Assembly (NCBI GenBank): GCA_022564935.1
Contig: JADFKM010000011.1
Coordinates: 1 to 42,240 of the forward strand
Reading direction: 5' to 3'
DNA length: 42,240 nt
Source: Candidatus Dadabacteria bacterium
GTDB taxonomy: Bacteria; Desulfobacterota_D; UBA1144; Nemesobacterales; JADFKM01
The position numbers were made by a program, and so were the translations under genes. This document shows, piece after piece, positions 16,305-27,949 of this stretch. The stretch's first letter is position 1; every line of letters starts with the position of its first letter. The notes under the pieces were generated by a model. That model did not search any database. It saw only the letters and a list, made by a program, of their open reading frames with translations, and was not told the DNA's origin.

Positions 16305-16438
16305 GGCGCTTGCGTCTTGCTCCTGTTTCACTCACGTATTTCAGCGCATCTTGAAAGCGCGGCCCGCTCGGTTGTGCGGAAACGGCAACATTGAGTTTCA
16401 AATACCCGGTAGGGGGGGGACCCGGCCGCGGCGTCCTT

Positions 16439-18412
16439 TTATCTGAACGATGTCCGGTAGCTCAGGTACGCGGCCATGATCGATTCTGTGACTAACATAA
16501 ATAATACGGCCCATAGAAAATAGGGCCATATTTCGCGGAGCACCTTTACCAATCCAAGTTTCTCATCTCTGCTCTGAGCGCCCTGAGCGTCGAGGGATAT
16601 TTTTTCCAGGTTCGATTCGGCTGTGTCGATGTTTACGGCAAACTTGTACTCCCGGCCTCCCTTCGTTGAGACTGTGTAGATGCCTGGAGTGAAGGTGCGG
16701 CTGAACTGCGGGCGCTCTATGTCAACTTTAAATTCCTCGCCGTTTGGGTCTTCTACCGTAGCGGTATCGGCATCACCCCGGAATTCGACCTCGACGCTTT
16801 CCCCCACGGTAAAATCCCTTCCTTGATGTTTATTGACGATTGAGGTGTTTATAATTTTCTTGATTGTGGGAAGAAAATACGTGCTGAGCGGGAAGTCATT
16901 CCACGCTATATCGGCCGTGGAGCCGAAGAGAAACACCGTCCCTCTGCCGATCTTTTTGTGAACGAGGAAGGGGAATGAGTTCGAGGCTATGAGCAGCACC
17001 TTGGCGTTTTCAGCGGGGCGGAGGGAAAACAGTTTTTTTACATCAACATTAGTGACGGAGCTTCCGAGGTAGCTTGAGAGCTCGTCAGGCTCGCCGGGCG
17101 CGAGGGTGAAAGCGCCCTCTTCGGGAAGGCCGAGCTCGGCGGGCAGGATGTCTTTCATAACGGTGTTGTAATAAGTGCTCCTCACCCTGTCTCCGAGAAA
17201 AACCGACAAGGTTCCTCCCGAGCCTATAAACTCGAAGAGTTCCCCCGCCTCCTCAGGGCCGAGTGAGCCCAGGTTCGCCAGGAATATAGCGTCATATCTA
17301 TCCAGGTTTACGTCCGGGAACTTTTCGTTGTCTACGGTCGTTATATTGCCCGGAGCGACTGCTGTTATAGTCTCGAGCGCGCTGCTGAGATAGAAGGACT
17401 CGCTGAGCCTCGTGTCCTCCCTGATGTCTCCGTCCACGATGAGAATCTCAGGCTCTTTTGTAGCGGAGATTACAAAGTGGCGGGTGTCGTCTATTCTGAG
17501 CTCGTCATTGGTTATCTCGACCTTAGCAGGTGCCCCTTCCTGCTGGAGCGCGCCGGGGGGCAAATTGAACTTGCTTTGCGCCTCGATGCCGGGCGGGACG
17601 TCTATGTGCGTTCTGATGAGTTTGTCCGGCAGGCTAAGAGTGATAAGGAGTTTGCCTACCGGCTCGGAGGAGTAGTTGAACACCTTCGTGAGGACAGTGG
17701 TATTTTCCTCCGTCTCAGTTATGCGGGTGGCGGTGACGGCCAAATTGTGGGGTCCTGACTCGGGAGCCACGTCGATTGCGCGGAACCAGCTTCGAGAGAA
17801 TTTAGCGCTCTTCCACCCGTTTTTCTGCATGTCTGTGAACAGCACTACCTCCTTTTCCTCGTTTGGGGCGGTTTTAAGAAAGTTGTATATGTGTTCTATT
17901 CTCATTGCGTTGTCCGTGAAAGAGTATGAGAGCCCTATGTCTTGTAAGTCACCGGTAACGGCGGATTTATCTGCGAACGCTCCCGGCCTCTGCTCGCCGC
18001 TCGGTACGAGGGGCACTGCGATTGCGAAGCTTCCGTCCGGGAGGGACTTTACGTATTCTGTAGCCAGCCGCTTTGCCCGTTCGAAGTTGTCCCCGTAGCC
18101 CATGCTGTAGGAATTGTCCAACACTATAGCGGCCGAGCGGGGGGAAGCTGCGCCTACTGCTGAAAATGTGTAAAGGGCCGGTTTCGTAAACACCATCACG
18201 AGCAGCGCCACCGTCAGTGCGCGGAGGGCTAGAAGAACGATGTCTTTGAGTTTGGACCTTCTGGTTGCCTGTACCTCCGAGGAAACCAGGAACTGCACGG
18301 CGGAAAACCGCCTCTTCAACCCCCCCTTTCTGGAGATTAAATGTGCTATAACTGGAAGAGCTATAGAGAGCAGACCGACTAAAAAGAAAGGGTTTATTAG
18401 AGAGAGGTTCAT
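16439..18412 (-). CDS. BatA-like membrane protein with VWA domain
   Basis: 657 residues. The N-terminus, INPFFLVGLLSIALPVIAHL followed by RRFSAVQFL, is the double-transmembrane aerotolerance-regulator domain found in BatA/BatB. A von Willebrand A domain follows with a MIDAS motif, DNSYSMG (about residue 98). The middle has a glutamine-amidotransferase-like fold region (ANLGSLGPEEAGELFEFI) and ends with a C-terminal helix (WPYFLWAVLFMLVTESIMAA). It is probably anchored in the inner membrane with the large part in the periplasm. It lies 8 bases after the DUF58 gene on the minus strand, as in MoxR-type operons, but no MoxR ATPase gene is next to it. Confidence 0.82.
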   Translation of the reverse strand: MNLSLINPFFLVGLLSIALPVIAHLISRKGGLKRRFSAVQFLVSSEVQATRRSKLKDIVLLALRALTVALLVMVFTKPALYTFSAVGAASPRSAAIVLDNSYSMGYGDNFERAKRLATEYVKSLPDGSFAIAVPLVPSGEQRPGAFADKSAVTGDLQDIGLSYSFTDNAMRIEHIYNFLKTAPNEEKEVVLFTDMQKNGWKSAKFSRSWFRAIDVAPESGPHNLAVTATRITETEENTTVLTKVFNYSSEPVGKLLITLSLPDKLIRTHIDVPPGIEAQSKFNLPPGALQQEGAPAKVEITNDELRIDDTRHFVISATKEPEILIVDGDIREDTRLSESFYLSSALETITAVAPGNITTVDNEKFPDVNLDRYDAIFLANLGSLGPEEAGELFEFIGSGGTLSVFLGDRVRSTYYNTVMKDILPAELGLPEEGAFTLAPGEPDELSSYLGSSVTNVDVKKLFSLRPAENAKVLLIASNSFPFLVHKKIGRGTVFLFGSTADIAWNDFPLSTYFLPTIKKIINTSIVNKHQGRDFTVGESVEVEFRGDADTATVEDPNGEEFKVDIERPQFSRTFTPGIYTVSTKGGREYKFAVNIDTAESNLEKISLDAQGAQSRDEKLGLVKVLREIWPYFLWAVLFMLVTESIMAAYLSYRTSFR

Positions 18413-18420
18413 TTTCCCCC

Positions 18421-19296
18421 TTATCTGGAAGCGATTTGTATTAGGAGCTCTTCAATCGGTTGGTTCGTTAAACATAAGACGTATTTGACCCCGTTTTCCT
18501 GGAAAATCAATTTCAGGCGCTCTATGAACTCCTCGACATTCTTCTTGTAGATGCTCCTGATTGAGGCGGCGTCAACGGTGATTTTCACGCCGTCTTCTAA
18601 GTCCTCAAACTCTATCGTGTCTTCGAAGGGGAACGAAATCTCATATGGGTCGAGCACGTGAAATGCGAACACCTCTTTTCTTGAGGAGCGAAGTATTTTT
18701 ACGGTTTCTTCCAACGATTCCAGCTCAGTAAAAAAATCCGAGACTATTACATAAGCCGAATCCCTCTTTATGCTCTCCAGCGTTCTTAAGATCGGCTGCT
18801 TAAACCCGGTCTTTCCCTCGGCCCTGACTGTTCTCAGGTTTTCGAGAGCGGTGATGAGGTTGGATGTGGAGGTTTTGGGAGCGGCTATCTTTACCTCCTT
18901 TTGAGAGAAATCACCCAGAGCCACGGCATCTCCCTGCTTTGTTAGAAGGTACGCCAGGGTGGCAGATAACCTGATGGCAAACCTGAGCTTTGATACCGAG
19001 CCAGAGGCGTAACCCATTGAGCCGCTTCTGTCAATCAGTACGCACCAGGTAAGGTTCACTTCGTCTTCAAATTTTTTTATGTACAGCTTGTCCAGCCTGC
19101 CGTAAACCCTCCAGTCTAGGTGCTTGAGCTCGTCGCCCGGGGTGTATTCCTGGTACTCGAAAAAATCGGGACTGGCCCCTTTAAGAAAGCTTTTGTGCAC
19201 ACCAGTTCTGTAGCCCTTCACGGGCGCATTTAGAGTGAATGAAAACCCTTTGAGTTTTGCTGCGGCGTTGAAATCTATTAACTCGTCAAGCTGCAT
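18421..19296 (-). CDS. DUF58 (VWA-like) protein
   Basis: 291 residues. The N-terminal half has the DUF58 signature (FEYQEYTPGDELKHLDWRVY). It is followed by a VWA-like fold with the MIDAS sequence DRSGSMGY and SDFFTELESLEE. Proteins of this family usually work with a MoxR AAA+ ATPase in metal insertion, envelope stress or complex maturation. Here the ATPase is missing from the neighbourhood and the upstream gene on the same strand is carD, 68 bases away. Cytoplasmic; no membrane helix seen. Confidence 0.87.
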   Translation of the reverse strand: MQLDELIDFNAAAKLKGFSFTLNAPVKGYRTGVHKSFLKGASPDFFEYQEYTPGDELKHLDWRVYGRLDKLYIKKFEDEVNLTWCVLIDRSGSMGYASGSVSKLRFAIRLSATLAYLLTKQGDAVALGDFSQKEVKIAAPKTSTSNLITALENLRTVRAEGKTGFKQPILRTLESIKRDSAYVIVSDFFTELESLEETVKILRSSRKEVFAFHVLDPYEISFPFEDTIEFEDLEDGVKITVDAASIRSIYKKNVEEFIERLKLIFQENGVKYVLCLTNQPIEELLIQIASR

Positions 19297-19364
19297 GAGG
19301 GGAATTTAGTGTATTGTATCTTGGTATTTTGTATCGTTGGGGGGGGGGCACCGGCAAAAACGGG

Positions 19365-19859
19365 CTACTTGTCGAGCAGCCTTTCAATCTCTAAGGCTAC
19401 CTTATCTTCTTTTGAATTCTTGGCTATGGAAATCTCTTTAACCAGGAGTGTTCGTGCGGAGTCGAGAACCCTCTTCTCTCCAAAGGAAAGCTCTTTCGTA
19501 TCCTTTAGCATGTGAATTTCCTTCAACACTTTGGCCACTTCGAATATGTTCCCGCTCTTCAGTTTGTCTGCATACTCACGGTAACGCTTGTTCCAGCTCA
19601 AATTACCATTGGCATGGGTACTGTCATTTTCTTTTCTCTTTAATATGGTGTAGACCTTAGGCACTTCCACACTCTCTATAATGGGTCTCAGGCCCACCAT
19701 AGAGGCGTTTTCAATAGGCACCATGACGGTGACATCGCTGTCGATGACCTTTAAAATGTAAAAAATTTTCTTAGTGCCGCAAATCTCTTTGTTCTCTACG
19801 CTATTGATTTGCACTACACCATGGGCCGGATGGACGGCCATTCTGCCAACTTTAAACAT
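19365..19859 (-). CDS. carD: CarD/CdnL family RNA-polymerase-binding regulator
   Basis: 164 residues. The N-terminal Tudor-like domain (VGRMAVHPAHGVVQI, then FYILKVIDSDVTVMVP, then VGLRPI) binds the RNA polymerase beta subunit in characterised CarD/CdnL. The helical C-terminal domain (NKRYREYADKLKSGNIFEV) contacts promoter DNA upstream of the -10. Such proteins stabilise open complexes at rRNA and other housekeeping promoters. It is divergent from gyrB, and a promoter candidate lies at 19937-19909. The DUF58 and BatA-like genes follow on the same strand and could share its transcript. Length and motifs are normal. Confidence 0.9.
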   Translation of the reverse strand: MFKVGRMAVHPAHGVVQINSVENKEICGTKKIFYILKVIDSDVTVMVPIENASMVGLRPIIESVEVPKVYTILKRKENDSTHANGNLSWNKRYREYADKLKSGNIFEVAKVLKEIHMLKDTKELSFGEKRVLDSARTLLVKEISIAKNSKEDKVALEIERLLDK

Positions 19860-19908
19860 TGTTTAACATTGACCCGGTTCCTTCTTTCTTCTGAAAACGA
19901 ATATAATT

Positions 19909-19937
19909 ACATTAACACATTTTTGGAATTCAGTCAA
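19909..19937 (-). promoter_or_regulatory. Putative promoter of carD
   Basis: Minus strand: TTGACT (plus 19932-19937), a 17-base spacer, and TAATGT (plus 19909-19914), about 50 bases before the carD ATG. Same geometry as the bioB promoters. Confidence 0.4.
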
Positions 19938-20156
19938 CTCGTGTATAGGTTCAAGACATATGAGACAAAAGGCCGGAGTGATAATTTTCCCTGTGGATTT
20001 AATCGATTGATTCCATTTACATCCCTTGTTTCTTACCGGTATTGCTGAGTTTTTTCACCCCCACTGGGTTTGGCGCCGGGAGGCTTTATGGGGTGGAGGG
20101 GGTGCGCCGAGGCGGCTCCGGGCGTTATGACAGTGGCCTGTGCGAACCCTCGGAGC

Positions 20157-20172
20157 TCGTTATTTTTAACGA
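20157..20172. repeat. Perfect hairpin in the carD-gyrB intergenic region
   Basis: TCGTTA, four T, TAACGA: a 6-bp stem with a TTTT loop. On the minus strand a T-run precedes it. It is surrounded by a GC-rich stretch (about 20075-20130). It could be a terminator for either side or a binding site; neither is clear. Confidence 0.35.
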
Positions 20173-20203
20173 AAAAAGGGCTGAGAAAACCCTGCAGAAA
20201 ATC

Positions 20204-22744
<2,541 letters not shown>

Positions 22745-22979
22745 CGGTGGTTTGAGCCGGCGGGGCCGTTGACTGTGAGTACAGCTATTTGGGTGGTTTC
22801 ATGAGGGTGCTCATATGATGGAGGCGGAGCAAAAAATACGTCCCTCTTTTAAGCGTTAGTTTTTACCCCTTCCGTCATATTTGGTCTTTTGACCTGCCTG
22901 AGAGCCATCGAGTTGCTTTTAAGCGTTTCGCCCGTCTTTTCATTCAACGAGCCCCCGTTCATTGCCCTCCATCGCCCAC

Positions 22980-23255
22980 TTAAGATTGGGGGTCGGTTGG
23001 GGGAGGTGTTCTCGCAAATTTATACGTAACCCCCACTATAACAATGCACACTGCAAGCACTCCAAGCCTTATCGGAAGGTCTGCCGATGTCGTCAGCATC
23101 GAGCTTGCGGCAATGGAAGTTAGGGAGACAAAGAACGCTGCGGCAAGAGCCGTACCTCCGTTTTTTGATATCTTTCCCTTTCTCACTTCAAGGCGAATCC
23201 TGAATAGGATGATCACATAGGCAGTTGCAGTAACAAAAATCCCGAACCCGAGCAT
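22980..23255 (-). CDS. Small membrane protein, unknown
   Basis: 91 residues with three hydrophobic segments, at roughly 2-18 (GFGIFVTATAYVIILF), 35-53 (TALAAAFFVSLTSIAASS) and 61-80 (IRLGVLAVCIVIVGVTYKFA). The first two are separated by a basic loop, RLEVRKGKISKNGG. The C-terminal tail is short, polar and Pro-rich. No family recognised. It lies 95 bases downstream of nuoH on the same strand and may be a late gene of that transcript. The region from here to gyrB (22745-22979) shows no gene. Confidence 0.5.
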   Translation of the reverse strand: MLGFGIFVTATAYVIILFRIRLEVRKGKISKNGGTALAAAFFVSLTSIAASSMLTTSADLPIRLGVLAVCIVIVGVTYKFARTPPPTDPQS

Positions 23256-23350
23256 CGTGAGTCGTTTCTTCCCTAAACGGTTGTTGTTCTGCTTATTGAT
23301 GCCCGAAGGGAATGCCTAAAGTAATACCCTAAGGGAATCCATTGTGCGCC

Positions 23351-24397
23351 TCAGCCGCCCTTAATGAGGAGCCAGACGCTTGTTATGAGCAGGTTCACCA
23401 TAGCCAGCGGGAACAGCACCTTCCATCCGAGCCCCATGACCTGGTCGTAGCGGAACCGAGGGAGGGTGAACCTTACCCAGATGAAGCAGAACAGCAGGAA
23501 CGCCACCTTCCCTGTAAAAATAAGCGGGGGGAGAAACCAGAATGTATCGAGGTCTACCTTGGATAAGACGTTCCAGGGCAGGTGCCACCCGCCTAGGAAC
23601 AGGGCGACTATAAGGCACGAGGCGATTATCATATTGGCGTACTCGGCCATGAAGAACATTGCGAACTTCATGCTGCTGTACTCGGTGTGGTACCCGGCCA
23701 CAAGCTCCGTCTCCGCCTCCGGCATATCGAACGGCAGGCGGTTCGTCTCGGCGAATGAGGCGACGGTGAACACCACGAAACCGAGGAACTGATGGGTCAC
23801 GTACCAATGGTTTTGCTGAGCGTCGATGATCTCATTTAATCTGAGAGAGCCCGCAACCGCGATTACCCCGATAATCGAAAGCCCCAGGGGGAGCTCGTAG
23901 CTTATCAACTGAGCTGCGGAGCGCAGCGAGCCGAGCATGGAGTATTTGCTGTTTGACGACCAGCCCGCAAGCACTATGCCGTAGACCCCCAGGGAGGTGA
24001 TTGAAAGCACGTACAGGAGCCCGACGTTGATGTCGGCTATCTGAAGGCTCACATAGGTGGGCTCGTCAAGCAGGCCGAATATGGTGGTGTTGAACCCGTA
24101 CCCGATGGGTATCACGGCTATGGCGATAAGCGCCGTTACCAGGGAAATCGCCGGGGCCAGCAGGTAGAACACTCTGTTTGAGTTCGCGGGGATAATGTCC
24201 TCTTTGAATATGAACTTTACGCCGTCGGCAATGGGCTGCAACAGCCCGAACCAGCCCACCCGGTTGGGCCCGTGCCTGTCCTGGATGAACGAGCTTATTC
24301 TCCTCTCGGCGTAGGTCATGTAGGCCACGGCAGTAAGGACTACAAAAAGGACGAACAGAATTTTTACCACTATTATTACTATTTCCACTGTGCCCAT
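23351..24397 (-). CDS. nuoH: NADH-quinone oxidoreductase subunit H
   Basis: 348-residue membrane subunit that forms the quinone-site entrance of complex I. About eight transmembrane helices are present. ERRISSFIQDRHGPNRVGW and FIFKEDIIPANSNR are the invariant NuoH loops, and MPEAETELVAGYHTEYSSMK is the conserved acidic loop facing the quinone tunnel. It follows nuoG by 14 bases. In standard operons nuoI comes next; here no further complex I gene is found, so the complex must be assembled from more than one locus. Confidence 0.95.
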   Translation of the reverse strand: MGTVEIVIIVVKILFVLFVVLTAVAYMTYAERRISSFIQDRHGPNRVGWFGLLQPIADGVKFIFKEDIIPANSNRVFYLLAPAISLVTALIAIAVIPIGYGFNTTIFGLLDEPTYVSLQIADINVGLLYVLSITSLGVYGIVLAGWSSNSKYSMLGSLRSAAQLISYELPLGLSIIGVIAVAGSLRLNEIIDAQQNHWYVTHQFLGFVVFTVASFAETNRLPFDMPEAETELVAGYHTEYSSMKFAMFFMAEYANMIIASCLIVALFLGGWHLPWNVLSKVDLDTFWFLPPLIFTGKVAFLLFCFIWVRFTLPRFRYDQVMGLGWKVLFPLAMVNLLITSVWLLIKGG

Positions 24398-24411
24398 GAT
24401 GTCTGCGTGTT

Positions 24412-26049
24412 TTAGGATGCTGTATGTTCGTCCTCTCTCATCATTCCGAGTGAACCGATCTTCTCGTAGCTTATGTTCGAATAGGATGGGATTTGCTTTG
24501 CGATCTCTTCGGCGATTTCCGACGGGCTCGAGTGTTTGAAGCCCCCGTCGCGGAACCTCGTTCCCAAAAGCGTGAGGATTTCCCAGTCCGGCTTGGAGTC
24601 TCCCGGAGGGGGGATCGCTATGTTTAGCTTCTGGACTCTCCCCTCATCGTTCGTAAACGTCCCTTCCTTCTCATAGGGGCTTGCTCCGGGGAGCACCGCT
24701 GCTGCGAGCTTTGTGGTTTCGGTGACGCGAAAATCCTGCACAGCAAGGAACCGCAGCTTAACCAGGGACTCCCTTAATTTTGCCTTCGCTTCCTCCGGTA
24801 CGAGATCGAATAGATCCACCCCTGCGACGTAAAGCCCGCTCAGTTTCCCCTCAAGCACGTCCTCTATAACGGACGCCAGGGCGTCTATGTCGTCGTTAAG
24901 CCCCAAGTCCCTGGCCCCGGCGCTGTTGGGAAAGGGGTCTGTGCTTATTATGCCAAACTTCTTCTCTGCATCGAGAGTGCCTGTTCTTACGACCAGGTTT
25001 GGTATTCCTGACGCTATTGAGATCTTTTGCAGCAAGTAAAGCTCCTCGTTTGTCATCAAGGCCGAGCCCACTATGGCTACGCTGCCCGGGTCTTCCCTCC
25101 TCAGCGCTTCGAGCCGGGTGTGTGTGGCCTCTAGCACTTCTTGCCACGTCCTGGGCTCAAACCCCTCTCCGACCCTGAGAAGGGGTTCCATCAATCGCCT
25201 CTGCCCCGGAGCGTCCTTGAAGCCGTACCTCCCGGTGTCGCATATCCAGAAACCGTTTACTTCCGGGTTGACCCTGGGGCGAACCCTAGAGATGCGGCCT
25301 CTTCTGGGGTCCACGCCCACCGTGATGTTGCAGCCGTTGCTGCAAAGCGAGCACACCGTGTCGGTAAACTTCCAGTACCACACCCTCTCTTCATGGAGCG
25401 AGTCTCTGCTCAGGAGGGCGCCCACCGGGCACAGGTCGATAACGTTGCCCGCCAGCTCGTTATCAAGCGGGGAGCCAGGGAATACAACGATTTTCTTTTT
25501 GAACCCGCGGCCCTGATACCCCAGCTCGCCCGTGCCGGTGACCTCGTCTGTGAACCGCACGCACCTTGTGCACATTATACACCGGTTGGGGTCGTACATT
25601 ATTCTCTCGCCGAGCGGGTATTTCTTCCTTACCCTTTTCTCTTCGGGCTCTTCGAAGCGGCTGTAGCCCGGCCCGTGCTTGAACGTCGTGAGCTGGAGGG
25701 GACATTCCCCCCCCTTATCGCATATAGGGCAGTCGAGGGGGTGGTTGATGAGCGTGAACTCTACAGTGGCCCTTTGAGCCTTAACGGCCTTCTCTGAGTC
25801 GGTTTTTATGTTCAGCCCGTCCCTGACGAAGGTGCTGCACGCGGGCATCACCTTGGGCACGCCCTCGACCTCCACCAGGCACTGCCTGCATTGGGCGACG
25901 ATGCTCAGGGCGGGGTGATAGCAGAAATGGGGGATCTCAATGTCTAGGCGAGCCGCGGCCTGAATGATGTTGAGGCCGTCTTCTACTTCTATTTCCCTGC
26001 CGTCGATCGTGAGTTTCGCCATAGCTGTGTTGTCAAGATATCCCTTCAC
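24412..26049 (-). CDS. nuoG: NADH-quinone oxidoreductase subunit G
   Basis: About 545-residue iron-sulfur subunit of the complex I electron-input arm. In order: a [2Fe-2S] site (Cys43, 54, 57, 71), the His-Cys3 [4Fe-4S] site (HPLDCPICDKGGEC, 103-116), a [4Fe-4S] site (RCIMCTRC plus Cys207 in LCPVGA), and an N7-type site (CSLCSNGC at 233-240 plus Cys270). The molybdopterin-like C-terminal domain then follows in short form. It can start at GTG 26049 or at the ATG 27 bases later (MAKLTIDG); an AGGAGG touches the GTG, so neither spacing is ideal. Cotranscribed with nuoH. Confidence 0.93.
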   Translation of the reverse strand: MKGYLDNTAMAKLTIDGREIEVEDGLNIIQAAARLDIEIPHFCYHPALSIVAQCRQCLVEVEGVPKVMPACSTFVRDGLNIKTDSEKAVKAQRATVEFTLINHPLDCPICDKGGECPLQLTTFKHGPGYSRFEEPEEKRVRKKYPLGERIMYDPNRCIMCTRCVRFTDEVTGTGELGYQGRGFKKKIVVFPGSPLDNELAGNVIDLCPVGALLSRDSLHEERVWYWKFTDTVCSLCSNGCNITVGVDPRRGRISRVRPRVNPEVNGFWICDTGRYGFKDAPGQRRLMEPLLRVGEGFEPRTWQEVLEATHTRLEALRREDPGSVAIVGSALMTNEELYLLQKISIASGIPNLVVRTGTLDAEKKFGIISTDPFPNSAGARDLGLNDDIDALASVIEDVLEGKLSGLYVAGVDLFDLVPEEAKAKLRESLVKLRFLAVQDFRVTETTKLAAAVLPGASPYEKEGTFTNDEGRVQKLNIAIPPPGDSKPDWEILTLLGTRFRDGGFKHSSPSEIAEEIAKQIPSYSNISYEKIGSLGMMREDEHTAS

Positions 26050-26147
26050 CCTCCTACAAAAATAGTATCTGAGCTATATAGCATAGGCAAGGAGTGGAAA
26101 TTCCTGTGTAAGGGCAGATGGTAAGGGGTTTTTAGGGAGCACGCCCC

Positions 26148-26414
26148 TCAAGCCGGGGTCCCCGTTTTGGGCTTGTCGTCTGGAGTGCTCTCTTGTTCTT
26201 CTATAGGTGGGGAGGTGCGTTCTTGAGTGCCCTTGTCTTTTTCGTCGTAGTCGATTTCGGCGGTAATCGTGTGTTTTATCTCGTCTGTGGCGCGCTGTAT
26301 ATTTCTTATGGTTCTTCCCAGCGTCCTGGCTACCTTGGGGATTTCTTTGGGGCCGAGTACCAGCAGCGCGATAAGCAGTATGATCAATACTTCGCTTGTG
26401 CCTATACCGAACAT
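26148..26414 (-). CDS. Twin-arginine translocase TatA/TatB family protein
   Basis: 88 residues. MFGIGTSEVLIILLIALLVL is the single membrane helix with the early Glu of TatB. It is followed by the LGPKEIPKVARTLGR hinge and amphipathic helix, then an acidic, Pro-rich tail (PPIEEQESTPDD). TatA normally has FG at the hinge, and the LGPK form here favours TatB. It works in export of folded proteins across the inner membrane; TatC is not in the window. It lies 98 bases upstream of nuoG on the same strand. Confidence 0.85.
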   Translation of the reverse strand: MFGIGTSEVLIILLIALLVLGPKEIPKVARTLGRTIRNIQRATDEIKHTITAEIDYDEKDKGTQERTSPPIEEQESTPDDKPKTGTPA

Positions 26415-26847
26415 TGGAGCTACTCGTAAAGAGCTTACCTGACCGGGGTGAAGGTCTTATTGTTTTAGAGCGAATAGGTGCGCTGTCATAGAGCCGTTCA
26501 TTCCTTTCCTGCCTTCGCACACCCGGATAAAACAAGCTATCACAATATGGTTCGTCATACAAACCGGACGCTGTCCGTCCAGCCCTTTAATGTAACCGGC
26601 GCATGGGGGTAGAATTCGGGTCTTTAACGGACACGGCGCTGGGTTTTTCATTACAGCGGGTCTATGCCGGACTGCAATTTTTTTGAAATGAGTGTCGGTA
26701 GAACACGGCGCGTTTTGGTGGTAGTATCATTTGCAGCGGGGGATGAACTTATCTTAGCAGTGATGGTGTTTGAGGGAGTGGTCGCCTGACTCGTCAATAA
26801 AACATACGAAATCGCCCAGGGGATATCATAAGGAGGATGTCAGAAGA
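26415..26847. other. Gap between tatB-like gene and the MDR gene
   Basis: 433 bases. Frames on either strand are short and show no recognisable protein. The right end carries the ribosome site of the next gene (AGGAGG at 26831-26836). No clear promoter, tRNA or terminator seen. Confidence 0.4.
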
Positions 26848-27870
26848 ATGAAAGCGGCAATATATAACGAAGTAGGAAGTGTGGAGGTACTAAAATACGA
26901 GGATGTGCCGGAGCCGGAAATAAGCCCCGACGAGGTGCTTGTAAGAGTCAAGGCGTCCTCCCTGAACAGGCTCGATTTGAGGTTGAGGTCGGGCAAGTCC
27001 CCGAGGCCCGTAAACCTGCCCCACGTGGGCGGGGTCGATATTGCCGGGGACATCGAGAAGGTCGGCAGGAACGTTAAGGGCGTCAAACAGGGCACTAGGG
27101 TGGTGGTTTCTCCCACGGTGAAGACCATATCCCATAAAACCGGGGGCGCCGACCTGGCGCTCAACAAGGTTATCGGGGTGAACTACTGGGGGGGCTTTGC
27201 CGAGCTTGTGAAGGTGCCTGCCGAAAACTTGGTCGAGATTCCGGAGGGCCTTTCCTATGATGAAGCATCGACGCTTCCCGTCTGCTACGTGACGGCGTGG
27301 TACGGGCTGTTTGACAGGGGAGGGCTCAAGCCCTCGGAAACGGTGCTCGTGCACGCAGCCGGAAGCGGCACCGGCAGCGCAGCGGTTCAGGTTGCAAAGC
27401 TAGCCGGCGCGTACGTTATCGCCACCGCAGGCTCGGACGAGAAGCTTGCCAAGGCGCGTAAGCTCGGAGCGGATGAGACGATCAACTACTCGACCTGTGA
27501 GTTTGCGGACGAGGTAAAGCGCATCACCGATAAAAGGGGGGTCGATCTGATTTTCGACCAGATAGGCGGCTCGGCGTGGGAGGGGAACATAAGCTCCCTC
27601 GCCCCCAAGGGGAGGCTCCTCCTGGTTGGCGTCGTCGGGGGAGGAGCAGCTTCGGCGAACATAGGGCCGATTATCATGAGAGACATCTCCGTGCTGGGGG
27701 TGACGGTGTTCAACGCGGAGCTAAGCACCCTGGCGACGGTGGCGGGCCTTGCCGTAAAAGGGGAGCTCAAGCCCGTGATCGACCGCGCAATGCCGCTCTC
27801 AGAAGCCCAGGCGGCGCAGAAGCTCCTCGAAGACCGCGCTCAGTTCGGCAAAGTGGTGCTGAATCCGTAG
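26848..27870 (+). CDS. Quinone oxidoreductase-type zinc-free MDR enzyme
   Basis: 340 residues from ATG 26848, which follows AGGAGG by 11 bases; a TTG at 26770 would add an unconserved 26-residue stretch. It is a medium-chain dehydrogenase/reductase: VRVKASSLNRLDLRLRSG, GGVDIAGDIEKVG and the NADPH motif HAAGSGTGSAAVQVAKLAGA near 170. FDQIGG and GRLLLVG follow. The cysteine and zinc lobe of alcohol dehydrogenases is missing, as in quinone reductases (QOR) and enoyl reductases. It probably reduces a quinone or activated enone with NADPH; the substrate is unknown. It stands alone, convergent with the M3-like gene. Confidence 0.85.
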   Translation: MKAAIYNEVGSVEVLKYEDVPEPEISPDEVLVRVKASSLNRLDLRLRSGKSPRPVNLPHVGGVDIAGDIEKVGRNVKGVKQGTRVVVSPTVKTISHKTGGADLALNKVIGVNYWGGFAELVKVPAENLVEIPEGLSYDEASTLPVCYVTAWYGLFDRGGLKPSETVLVHAAGSGTGSAAVQVAKLAGAYVIATAGSDEKLAKARKLGADETINYSTCEFADEVKRITDKRGVDLIFDQIGGSAWEGNISSLAPKGRLLLVGVVGGGAASANIGPIIMRDISVLGVTVFNAELSTLATVAGLAVKGELKPVIDRAMPLSEAQAAQKLLEDRAQFGKVVLNP

Positions 27871-27949
27871 TATTCTTTGCGGTATATTTCGGTCAAGCAT
27901 ACAGGGCGGAGGCTAATGTGTGTTGTTGTATATAGTTCATTCGGCTTTA

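Noticed and set aside
26457-26651. 64-residue minus-strand ORF upstream of the tatB-like gene
   Set aside because: Composition is not protein-like, no ribosome site, no recognisable motif.
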